DNA from: Treponema sp.
GTDB taxonomy: Bacteria; Spirochaetota; Spirochaetia; Treponematales; Breznakiellaceae
Reading direction: 5' to 3'
DNA: 9,035 nucleotides
Assembly: GCA_031258265.1 (NCBI GenBank)
Contig: JAIRNB010000283.1
Coordinates: 1 to 9,035 of the forward strand
How positions within the stretch are numbered: the first letter of the stretch is position 1; every line of letters begins with the position of its first letter. Made by a program: the position numbers and the translations under genes. Below the pieces are notes generated by a model. The model had not been told where the DNA came from. It made no database searches and saw only the letters and a program-made list of their open reading frames with translations. Positions 1 through 6,071 of this stretch are shown here, piece after piece.

Positions 1-134
1 CTTTCACAAGTGGCGTAAATGGCGCTACTCAGGAATATGGGAAAGAGCGACAAAAGGAAAAAGACCGTTGCCCATTATGTGGCATTCTGTTAAATGAAAA
101 TGGCATGTGTCCAAAATGCGGATATAAAAAATAG
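1..134 (+). CDS. C-terminal end of a zinc-ribbon protein (5' partial)
   Basis: Reading from position 3, the frame stays open for 43 codons and ends at TAG (132-134). The visible peptide has a charged, Lys/Glu-rich linker and then two zinc knuckles, CPLCG and CPKCG, spaced as CxxC-x9-CxxC, ending GYKK. This is a C-terminal zinc ribbon of the kind appended to many unrelated proteins; four cysteines would bind one structural zinc. The bulk of the protein lies left of the window, so its function cannot be named. It is the only plus-strand gene here, and its DNA is more AT-rich than the genes from 1477 rightward, like the neighbouring fic remnant. A hairpin with a T-rich tail lies about 37 nt after the stop. 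The zinc-ribbon reading is secure; the identity of the whole gene is unknown. Confidence 0.7.
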   Translation, partial: FTSGVNGATQEYGKERQKEKDRCPLCGILLNENGMCPKCGYKK

Positions 135-170
135 TCTGGGTTTTCACACATCCACGATCTTGGCAAAAAA

Positions 171-224
171 GCAGCCATTTCGGTTAAGCGTTAGGCTTAT
201 CTACAGTGGCTGCTTTCTATTTCT
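171..224 (+). terminator. probable intrinsic terminator of the zinc-ribbon gene
   Basis: Arms GCAGCCA (171-177) and TGGCTGC (207-213) are perfect complements. A smaller inner hairpin, TAAGC (185-189) with GCTTA (195-199), lies inside. The 3' arm is followed by a T-rich tail (TTTCTATTTC), and an A6 run precedes the 5' arm, so it could also act in reverse. It lies just after the zinc-ribbon stop codon. Confidence 0.55.
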
Positions 225-559
225 TGATAGTAATGACAAAGAGAAAATGCTAATAGTGTTTTTGTATAAATGTAATAAATAATTCCCACGGCGGAGCCGC
301 GGAGTATTGAAGGTTTCTCCTTGAAATCTTTGCGTATGGGGGAAACACATCCCCCGCACCCCCAGATTTTAATCGCCCCAAGGGGCGGGGAATTAAACCC
401 CTGGGGATTAAACCATATTGGCTTCGCCAATAAATTTTTTGGGAAAGCCTCGAATTTCGCATGGCGTTCCGGGCGTTTATGCCAAAGGCGGCGGCAGGCC
501 CATTTTGCGGACCCGGCATATACGGTTCTGTTATACGAAATGCGGATTTTACTTCCAGA
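217..559. other. gene-free, hairpin-rich intergenic DNA
   Basis: No convincing gene is seen; frames open here lack ribosome sites and recognisable protein character. The stretch holds several inverted repeats: CGGC/GCCG around GGA (289-299), GGGGG/CCCCC (338-342 with 351-355), CGCCCC/GGGGCG (374-379 with 382-387), and a seven-base hairpin at 416-432. GC content rises abruptly at about 285 relative to the AT-rich DNA on either side, so the insert is probably an intergenic repeat module placed between two AT-rich genes. It cannot be classified from one copy. Confidence 0.4.
416..440 (+). terminator. hairpin with GAA/TTC triloop and T6 tail
   Basis: TATTGGC (416-422) and GCCAATA (426-432) are perfect complements around a TTC triloop, followed by AA and T6 (435-440). 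It has the layout of an intrinsic terminator on the plus strand, though no intact plus-strand gene lies close upstream. It also contains GCTTCGC, the reverse complement of the very stable GCGAAGC mini-hairpin. Confidence 0.4.
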
Positions 560-1332
560 TTATTTTTTCTTGATTGTCTTTAAGTATGTTTCTAAACTTT
601 CTTTCTCATAATCAACAATAATATTATAAAGACTTTCTCTCTCATTACCACCCTGCCATGATTCTATGGCATCAAGATAAGCGGTCCGATTTTTGTTCTT
701 TATTATTGCCGGTACATAACCATTTTGTAATAATATTAAATTCATCAATAATCTTGCGGCCCTTCCGTTGCCGTCTATAAATGGATGTATGCTAACAAAC
801 CTTGTGTGCGCTTCTGCCGCGATAATAAGAGGATGTTCTTTCTTTTCTCCAAACAGCCAGTTGAAAAAACTGTCTATTTCATCGGCAATTAACAATGGAT
901 CGCAAAAAATATGCCTGGAACCGTCTTTTCGTAAAGTATAAACCGGCACAGCCCGGTATTTACCCACATTTTTTGAATCAATGCCCTTTAATATTATCGA
1001 ATGAATGTTAAAAATATCTGTCCGCGTTAATTCGGTAATTTTTATGGGATAATTCCCCAATATAATCTATAGCCTCCTTGTGATTTATTATTTCCAAATG
1101 TTCCCGTATAGATTTTCCGCCTATGGTAATTCCGTCTAATAATACAATTTTTGTTTCTTGATATGAAAATGTATTTCCTTCGATGGCCGTAGAATTATAG
1201 GTAAATTCTATATCAAATAATGTTTTTAAACTCTTCGCCTGTTCATTGTCAAGCGGCCTTAACTTGTCAAGTTCTTTTTTTAAGGGTATCTATTGTTTCC
1301 GGTTTTATTTCAATATCGTTATTAACGTTCAT
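560..1332 (-). pseudogene. fic: fic: Fic-domain AMPylase broken by two frameshifts
   Basis: Fic proteins transfer AMP (or related groups) from a nucleotide to a hydroxyl side chain of a target protein. The last segment (560-1060) carries the catalytic motif HPFIDGNGR with the active His, the metal-binding Asp and the phosphate-binding GNGR loop. The N-terminal half lies upstream in two other frames. From ATG 1332 it reads MNVNNDIEIKPETIDTLKK, then shifts at the A7 run (1275-1281) into a frame containing ELDKLRPL, TYNSTAIEGNT and HKEAIDYI. It shifts again at the A5 run (1039-1043) into the catalytic frame. Dropping one A from each run restores about 256 aa of normal Fic order. S-T-A-I-E-G (1176-1193) fits the class II autoinhibitory motif [ST]xxxE[GN]. 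No Shine-Dalgarno is visible before ATG 1332. DNA is AT-rich, suggesting transfer. Frameshifts could be decay, phase variation or sequencing error. Confidence 0.85.
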
Positions 1333-1383
1333 GATTATATACTATCATTTTTTCTTAAAATATCAACGGCGTTACGGATTCAG

Positions 1384-1401
1384 GGCCGCAGGTCCGCGGC
1401 C
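1384..1401. repeat. perfect GC-rich hairpin
   Basis: GGCCGC (1384-1389) and GCGGCC (1396-1401) enclose a six-base loop. It lies in the 144-bp gap between the broken fic gene and the MATE gene, with no adjacent U-tract, so a terminator role is doubtful. Confidence 0.4.
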
Positions 1402-1406
1402 TCCTT

Positions 1407-1448
1407 AAAAAATACCTCCCAACTGTCCGCCTCCCCGCTGAAAGCGGA
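1407..1448 (-). terminator. possible weak terminator after the MATE gene
   Basis: On the minus strand, CCGCT (1435-1439 on plus) pairs with AGCGG (1443-1447) around GAA. T6 (complement of 1407-1412) comes only about 22 nt later, which is too far for a textbook intrinsic terminator. It is recorded because it is the only hairpin plus T-run after the MATE stop codon. Confidence 0.25.
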
Positions 1449-1476
1449 TTCTTGGGGGCTTTGGCATACAAAAAAT

Positions 1477-2952
1477 TTACCTGTTCTCCCGCGTTTGGGG
1501 TTTGCTCTCCCGCCGCAGTTTACGCAGTTCAAAGCTTATCATGACGGCGGTAAGGATGAAGGAGAAACCATCGGCCACGGGACCGGCGGACACGACTCCC
1601 CAGAGGCCCCAGATTCTTCCAAAGATGAATATGCAGGGAATGAGTACGATAAACTGGCGCAGCAGGGAAAGAAAAATAGAAATTTTGGGCCGGCCGGTAA
1701 CAACGTACATATTGGTGGACACAATCTGGAAGCCGTTGAGGGGCAGCATTATCACGGCGATCCGCATGGCCCTGGGGGCAAATTTCAGCAGGGTTTCGCT
1801 GGATTCGGTTATGAAGATGCCGACCAGGAATTTAGGGAACAGTTCCACCACCGCAAACCCCACGGTACAGATGGCCGTGGCGGCTCCGGCGGCGAGGATG
1901 TAGGTCCGGAGTACCCGGTTGTAGCGTTTCGCCCCGTAGTTGTAACCCAGGATGGGCTGGGCTCCCTGGTTAATACCGAACACGGGCATGAGGATCATCA
2001 TGATGATGGAACCGCCGATAGTCATACCCGAAAGGGCGATGTCCCCGCCGTTTTCTACCCCCAGGGCCGCCGCGCCGTACCAGCCCATGCTCATATTGTT
2101 GATAAGCTGCACGGCGGACATGATGAACTGCAGCAGGAACTGGGCGGACCCAAAGGCCATAATCTGGCCCACCATGGCAAGGGAGGGTGTAAAATTCCGG
2201 GGTTTAAGCTTGATAACCGCCCGCTTTCCCAGGCTAAAGGAGACGATCCAAATGGTACTGGCAAACTGGGAGATAATGGTCGCCCAGGCGGCGCCCTGTA
2301 CCCCCCAGCCCAAAAGAAAAATAAATATGGGGTCCAGGATCATGTTGAGTCCCGCCCCCATGACCACGCCGATCATGGTGATGGTGGGAAAACCCTGGGC
2401 CCTGGTGCAGTGGGAAAAACCAAACCCCACCATAGAAAAAGAGCTTCCCAGGAGGATGATTCTGAAATATTCACGGCTGTACGAAATGGCGGCGCTGTTT
2501 TTTTGGGCCCCCAGCAGGGAAAGGAGGGGTTCCATAAAGATCATCCCCAAAATGGTGGTGAAGAACCCCATAAAGAGGAGCAGGAAAAAGCAGTGGTTTA
2601 GGGCGTTTTCCGCTTCTCCCCGGCGGCCCTGGCCCAGGCGCATGGAGATCATATTGGCGGAGCCTATGCCAAAGAGCATGGCAATGGCCATCTGTATAGT
2701 CATCAGGGGCAGTACCAGAGAAAGGCCCCCCAGGGCGATTTCGTTGACTCCCTGGCCCACGAAGATCCGGTCCACCATGTTGTAAAGGGCATTGACCAGC
2801 ATGCCGGTAACGGCGGGGAGGGAGAACTGGAGAAGCAGCCTGCCCACCGCCACGGTCCCCAGCCGGTCCGCGGCATTGGATTTTACAGGCTGGGGGAGGG
2901 GGGAGCCCCGGCCTTCCTGTTGATTTTCCGGCGTATATTTTGACAATGACAT
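1477..2952 (-). CDS. MATE-family multidrug/Na+ (or H+) antiporter
   Basis: The 491-aa protein is an inner-membrane exporter that uses a cation gradient to expel drugs or other organic compounds. After a polar N-terminus of about 30 residues comes the MATE signature region RLGTVAVGRLL..LPAVTGMLVNALYNMVDRIFVG (about 30-66), then about twelve hydrophobic segments in two related halves. The second half begins near 255, with the family-typical GINQGAQPILGYNYGAK around 326-342. Length and the MLVNALYN start resemble the MepA-like MATE branch. The protein is uninterrupted and ends in a basic tail. ATG 2952 is the only sensible start, but no Shine-Dalgarno precedes it (CTAGCCCA), so translation may be weak or near-leaderless. 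A palindrome spans the start codon. The gene stands alone; its substrate is unknown. Confidence 0.92.
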   Translation of the reverse strand: MSLSKYTPENQQEGRGSPLPQPVKSNAADRLGTVAVGRLLLQFSLPAVTGMLVNALYNMVDRIFVGQGVNEIALGGLSLVLPLMTIQMAIAMLFGIGSANMISMRLGQGRRGEAENALNHCFFLLLFMGFFTTILGMIFMEPLLSLLGAQKNSAAISYSREYFRIILLGSSFSMVGFGFSHCTRAQGFPTITMIGVVMGAGLNMILDPIFIFLLGWGVQGAAWATIISQFASTIWIVSFSLGKRAVIKLKPRNFTPSLAMVGQIMAFGSAQFLLQFIMSAVQLINNMSMGWYGAAALGVENGGDIALSGMTIGGSIIMMILMPVFGINQGAQPILGYNYGAKRYNRVLRTYILAAGAATAICTVGFAVVELFPKFLVGIFITESSETLLKFAPRAMRIAVIMLPLNGFQIVSTNMYVVTGRPKISIFLSLLRQFIVLIPCIFIFGRIWGLWGVVSAGPVADGFSFILTAVMISFELRKLRRESKPQTRENR

Positions 2953-2966
2953 TGGGCTAGTGTCAT
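2946..2966. promoter_or_regulatory. palindrome across the MATE start codon, possible operator
   Basis: ATGACA (2946-2951) and TGTCAT (2961-2966) are perfect 6-bp arms separated by 9 bp and overlap the MATE ATG (2950-2952). Drug exporters are often repressed by TetR- or MarR-type regulators at short palindromes near the start. No regulator gene is in the window, and 6-bp arms can arise by chance. Confidence 0.35.
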
Positions 2967-3074
2967 ATATTGGTATGGCCTTGTAAAGGTCCGGCGCTTC
3001 CCTATCAGGGCGCCGGCGTTTGCCCTCCGGCGCTATGCACCAGCCGCGAAGCCATAATAAATTTCCTTACTGCA

Positions 3075-3091
3075 CAGGCCCGAAGGGCCTG
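3075..3091. repeat. 7-bp hairpin with GAA triloop
   Basis: CAGGCCC (3075-3081) and GGGCCTG (3085-3091) pair perfectly around GAA. The closing pair is C-G, giving the core CGAAG shared with several other hairpins in this window. Confidence 0.6.
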
Positions 3092-3290
3092 ATGCGGTTC
3101 CACGTTAGCTTAATATACAGCCTGCCGGCATGGGGCGAAGTAATTGCCCTGATAAGGGGCGTTAAGGAAAAAATGTAACACCCGCCCGGCGCACGGCGAC
3201 TGTATTTATCCCGGCCAAATGCAAGGGCATCTTTAGGCGGGCGGGCGCGCCGCGGGGCCGGCTGCTTTCTTCGCGCAAGGGATTGGAGGG

Positions 3291-3400
3291 GCGCGTCAGA
3301 TCCGAAGGATCTGCGCGTTCTTTGCGCGGAGCGCAAAGAATGGAGCGTAAGCGGAACCCCGGAAAGCCCGGTCCCCTCCCTTGCGAAAGCAAGGGAGGGG
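3291..3400. repeat. cluster of three strong hairpins, possible repeat element or structured RNA
   Basis: Three perfect hairpins fall within 110 bp. AGATCC/GGATCT surround GAA (3298-3312), with outer GCGC pairing possible. A 10-bp stem, TTCTTTGCGC/GCGCAAAGAA, surrounds GGA (3318-3340). A 12-bp stem runs 3373-3384 with 3389-3400 around a GAAA tetraloop. A GC-rich block with an AscI-type palindrome precedes them. The third hairpin lies 29 bp beyond the stop codon of the last operon gene and could protect the mRNA 3' end, but no U-tract follows on the minus strand. Confidence 0.5.
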
Positions 3401-3428
3401 ATGCGCCCAATATAAACACAAGACCCTC

Positions 3429-3662
3429 TTATTCGCTAATCCCCACCTGCCGGGCAAGGTCCCTGCCCAGTTCAAGGAGTCTTTCGGTGGATATGAGGGC
3501 GGGATCGTATTCGATAAGGAGGCTGCCGGTAAGGGTTTTGATCTCCACGGCCTTGACGCCCGGAATTTCCTGTATTTTGGGGAGGAGTTCTCCGGCCAGG
3601 CTCTGGTTTTTCAGTTCCGGCAGCCGGAGCCGGACGCGGCCGGGGATAAAACTTACGATCAT
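3429..3662 (-). CDS. stand-alone HMA-like (cysteine-free) small protein
   Basis: A 77-aa soluble protein starting MIVSFIPGRVRLRLPEL. It resembles the ferredoxin-like heavy-metal-associated fold of the HMA_2 type: a PGRVR(L/F)R first strand, a GVKAVEIKTLTGSLLIEYD strand-turn-strand, and a final helix. It has no cysteine at all, so it lacks the GMxCxxC metal site of classic HMA chaperones. It clearly resembles the ATPase's own N-terminus (PGRVRFR, then GSILVYYD), implying duplication of the domain. ATG 3662 overlaps the ATPase stop as ATGA and has GGAGG 8 nt upstream. The in-frame extension upstream to 3836 would lie inside the ATPase gene and is low-complexity, so I reject it. Likely role: partner or regulatory subunit of the ATPase. 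Domain type is fairly sure; function is inferred. Confidence 0.82.
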   Translation of the reverse strand: MIVSFIPGRVRLRLPELKNQSLAGELLPKIQEIPGVKAVEIKTLTGSLLIEYDPALISTERLLELGRDLARQVGISE

Positions 3663-5740
3663 TCCCGTTCCTCCGGTAAGAGGGTCCCCTCTGGTAAGAG
3701 GGGGCGCATGCTGTTCAGGCTGAGGAGCAGGGTACTTAGGTTGTGCAGCACCATTGATGCGCTGCCCGCGGAATTCCCCAGGATACCCGACAGCATGAGG
3801 GCGCTGTTTATCCCCACCGCCAGGCCGGTATTCCACCGGATTCTCTTTATTGTTCCTTCGGCGATAAGCCGGGCTATGACCAGAGGGTACAGGGAGGGGG
3901 ATTTAAGGGTGATGTCCGCCAGTTCCCGGCTTAAATCCGCCCCCTCTTTCATGGCTATCCCCACATTGGCCGCGGAAATGGCGGGGGAATCGTTGATTCC
4001 GTCCCCCACCATGGCTACGGTAAGGCCCCGCTTTCTCAGGGCCCGGATTATTTCTGTTTTTTCATCGGGGAGTAATTCGCCGCGCCAGGAATCCAGTCCC
4101 AGTTTTTTCGCTGTCCGTTCCACGCTGCGCTTGTTGTCCCCGGAAAGGAGATAAAGCCGCTTAATGCCAAGGCGGCGCAGCATCGCTATTACCTCCGCCG
4201 CCTCTTCCCTGGGGGGATCTTCGATAACAAAAACCGCCGCCAGAACGCCGTCCTGGGCCAGGTAGAGCAGGGATTTCCCCTGGTCCCCCAGGTTTACCTC
4301 ATCCTGTCCGGCGATGGAAATATCGACATGCTCATCTTCCCTGACAAAATGCCGGGAGCCGATGACCGTGCGCTTTCCCTGGTATTCGGTAACGATGCCG
4401 TGGGCGGCGATATACTTTACGGTGGTATGTTCTTCCCGGTGCTCAATCCCCCGTTCCTTCGCATAACGGACTATGGATTTAGCCACGGGGTGGGGGAAGT
4501 GCTCCTCCAGGCAGGCGGCTATTTTCAGGGCCGGCTTTTCCTTAAAGCCGTTGTAGGGGATGATCTTCACCAGCGCCGGGGCCGCGTTGGTCAGGGTTCC
4601 GGTCTTGTCAAACACGATGGTATCGGCCCTGGCAAAGGTTTCCATGGAAGCCCCGCCCTTAAAGAAGACCCCATTGTTAAGTCCCTCCCGGATGCCGGAG
4701 AGGAAAGCCAGGGGGGTGGATAATTTTATGGGACAGGAATAATCCACGGAGAGGGCGGCGCGGGCCTTTTCAAGACTCCGGTAACACAGGGCCATGCTCC
4801 CCGCCACAAAAAAACTAAAGGGGACCAGCCGGTCCGCAAGTTTATTGGCGTTTAGTTCCGTATCGGCCTTGGAAGCCTCGGATTGGGAAATAAGGGTAAG
4901 GATTTTCTGATACCGGGTATCCTCGCCCTTCTTCCGCGGCTCCACCACGATTTCCCCTTCTTCAATAACGGTCCCCGCGTGGACGCTGCCGCCCTTTTCT
5001 TTAAGAACGGCCAGGGCCTCCCCGGTCATGGAAGCCTCGTTCACCATGGCGCCGCCGGAAACCACCATGCCGTCCACGGGGATCATGGCCCCCGTCCTAA
5101 TGACGACATGATCTTCTATTTGAAGCCGGGAATAGGGAATCTCCATATCCTCCCCGCCCCGTCTTACCCACACATTGCCAAAATGAACGGAAATTTTTTC
5201 CGCCAAATTCTCCCTGGACCGGTACTTGGCCCATTCTTCCAGGTATTCCCCGGTTTTAAGCAGGGCCATCAGGGTCGAAGCGGAACGGTAATCCCTCTGG
5301 ACAAGGTTTAGCGCAATGGCACAGGCATCCAGCAGGGGCACGTCGATCCTCATGGCGGCCAGGGACCGCAGCCCCTTTGTAAAGAACGACAGGGCGGTAA
5401 AAACAGCAAGAAAGGGCTTTAACCGGAGAGGGCAAAGAAAACGGATAAGCTGGAACGCGGCAAACACATAGGGGGGCTGCCGTTTTTCAGTTTCCGTTTT
5501 TTTCTGAAGGCCGGGGTTGATATGCCGCAGAACCGCCGCCACCCGGCAAATATTCAAAACAGAACTATCGTAATAGACAAGAATACTCCCGCTGACGGGA
5601 TTGACAGAGGCGCTAAGCACCCCGCCCGTATCGGCAATAAGCCGCGCTACCTCCGAATGTTGATAAAGCCTCAGTTCCGGGGGGGAGACGCGGAACCGTA
5701 CCCGCCCCGGCAGGGAGTGAACCAGCGCGGCCCTCAGCAT
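3659..5740 (-). CDS. P1B-like heavy-metal-translocating ATPase with HMA-like N-terminus
   Basis: A 693-aa inner-membrane pump that uses ATP through a phospho-aspartate to move a metal ion, probably outward. Domains in order are: cysteine-free HMA-like domain (about 5-75, SLPGRVRFR); a first hydrophobic block (about 90-150); actuator with SMTGEA (237-242); a membrane segment carrying SCP (335-337) in DYSCPIKLSTP; phosphorylation site DKTGTLT (from 378); the P1B His-Pro motif (417-418); GDGIND hinge (579-584); and C-terminal helices with LHN (665-667) and NSM. TGEA replaces the usual TGES. The transmembrane site is SCP rather than CPC, and no metal-binding tail is visible, so zinc, manganese, iron or another metal cannot be decided. 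The start lies 1 nt after the upstream gene's stop; the end overlaps the next gene by 4 nt. Confidence 0.93.
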   Translation of the reverse strand: MLRAALVHSLPGRVRFRVSPPELRLYQHSEVARLIADTGGVLSASVNPVSGSILVYYDSSVLNICRVAAVLRHINPGLQKKTETEKRQPPYVFAAFQLIRFLCPLRLKPFLAVFTALSFFTKGLRSLAAMRIDVPLLDACAIALNLVQRDYRSASTLMALLKTGEYLEEWAKYRSRENLAEKISVHFGNVWVRRGGEDMEIPYSRLQIEDHVVIRTGAMIPVDGMVVSGGAMVNEASMTGEALAVLKEKGGSVHAGTVIEEGEIVVEPRKKGEDTRYQKILTLISQSEASKADTELNANKLADRLVPFSFFVAGSMALCYRSLEKARAALSVDYSCPIKLSTPLAFLSGIREGLNNGVFFKGGASMETFARADTIVFDKTGTLTNAAPALVKIIPYNGFKEKPALKIAACLEEHFPHPVAKSIVRYAKERGIEHREEHTTVKYIAAHGIVTEYQGKRTVIGSRHFVREDEHVDISIAGQDEVNLGDQGKSLLYLAQDGVLAAVFVIEDPPREEAAEVIAMLRRLGIKRLYLLSGDNKRSVERTAKKLGLDSWRGELLPDEKTEIIRALRKRGLTVAMVGDGINDSPAISAANVGIAMKEGADLSRELADITLKSPSLYPLVIARLIAEGTIKRIRWNTGLAVGINSALMLSGILGNSAGSASMVLHNLSTLLLSLNSMRPLLPEGTLLPEERE

Positions 5741-5741
5741 C

Positions 5742-5966
5742 TTAGACCGTTTCCCCGGCTTTCCGCTGGGCGTCGGCCTCCGCCAGCAGATCCTCGGCGG
5801 ACTCCTTTACCGTCTCGGCGGCCTCCATGGCCATATCCCGGACATCCATCAGGCCCCCCAGCGCCTTGGTACAGAGGCTGCGGAGCTGCTTGCTATTTTT
5901 GTAAATCAGCGCCCCCGCCACCGCGCCGCCAAGAAATACCAGCCCATACTTCCACCAGTTATTCAT
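5742..5966 (-). CDS. DUF6110-like single-pass membrane protein
   Basis: A 74-aa protein starting MNNWWKYGLVFLGGAVAGALIY: a short N-terminus and one glycine-rich membrane helix (about 6-22). An amphipathic, mostly acidic helix follows (about 35-70), with MEAAETVKESAEDLLAEA. The pattern of a GG-rich helix followed by KxxxxxxxxxxDxxMxxxxTVxExxEDxLAEA matches my recollection of DUF6110, small proteins found beside metal ATPases. GGAGG (5973-5977) sits 6 nt before ATG 5966, a strong ribosome site. The stop is 1 nt from the ATPase start. By analogy with the mycobacterial PacL1/CtpC pair, where a small one-pass protein scaffolds a P-ATPase, it may organise or stabilise the pump. The analogy is functional inference; no sequence homology to PacL1 is claimed. 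Confidence 0.85.
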   Translation of the reverse strand: MNNWWKYGLVFLGGAVAGALIYKNSKQLRSLCTKALGGLMDVRDMAMEAAETVKESAEDLLAEADAQRKAGETV

Positions 5967-5977
5967 AAGATACCTCC

Positions 5978-6002
5978 AAAAAAACCGGACCCCGCCGGGG
6001 CC
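5978..6002 (-). terminator. terminator-like hairpin in the leader, likely attenuator
   Basis: On the minus strand, GGCCCC pairs with GGGGTC (one G-U pair) around a GGC loop (about 5989-6002 on plus). CCGG and T7 (complement of 5978-5984) follow, directly joined to the GGAGG of the DUF6110-like gene. A terminator placed between a promoter and the first gene points to attenuation rather than simple gene ending. Confidence 0.5.
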
Positions 6003-6015
6003 GCAGAACCTTTAA

Positions 6016-6030
6016 TCCGGCTCCGCCGGA
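6016..6030 (-). promoter_or_regulatory. second leader hairpin, C-GGA-G core
   Basis: On the minus strand TCCGGC pairs with GCCGGA around GGA. The segment resembles the terminator-like hairpin 20 nt downstream, because both contain CCGGCGG and CCGG. Since CCGG is self-complementary, the two could pair with each other and form mutually exclusive structures. Confidence 0.4.
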
Positions 6031-6041
6031 ATGTGAGGGGG

Positions 6042-6071
6042 ATTATAAGCGCATTTATACCGGGGGCGCAA
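6042..6071 (-). promoter_or_regulatory. promoter of the metal-ATPase operon
   Basis: The -10 is a perfect TATAAT (complement of 6042-6047). The -35 candidate TTGCGC (6066-6071) lies 18 bp upstream and matches consensus poorly, as expected for an activator-dependent promoter. Transcription would begin near 6034-6036, giving a leader of about 70 nt with two hairpins. Confidence 0.5.

Larger units (their letters stand above)
2967..3428. other. gene-free interval with many palindromes
   Basis: About 460 bp between the MATE gene and the metal-ATPase operon. Two minus-strand frames (3067-3336 and 3162-3419) are open, but they overlap each other, are rich in Arg/Pro, cross the hairpins and lack ribosome sites, so I treat them as chance. 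The stretch holds a GCGCCGG/CCGGCGC repeat (3010-3033), an exact GCGAAGC (3046-3052), a GAA-loop hairpin (3075-3091) and a dense cluster of three hairpins (3291-3400). It probably contains one or more copies of an intergenic repeat family. Confidence 0.5.

Noticed and set aside
1333..1364. Promoter for fic (TTGATA with TATAAT on the minus strand)
   Set aside because: The two boxes are about 21 bp apart, and the -10 lies almost against the ATG, so it is not convincing as a promoter for that start.
1246..2601. 451-aa plus-strand open frame opposite the MATE gene
   Set aside because: It is rich in Gly, His and Asp with no domain pattern, has no ribosome site, and is fully explained as the antisense of a well-conserved MATE coding frame.
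3067..3419. Two overlapping minus-strand frames between the MATE gene and the ATPase operon
   Set aside because: They are Arg/Pro-rich, cross perfect hairpins, overlap each other and lack start signals; the hairpins explain the region better.
3663..3836. Longer N-terminus for the HMA-like small protein
   Set aside because: The extension lies inside the ATPase gene and is low-complexity Pro/Gly/Gln; ATG 3662 has a good ribosome site and the ATGA coupling.
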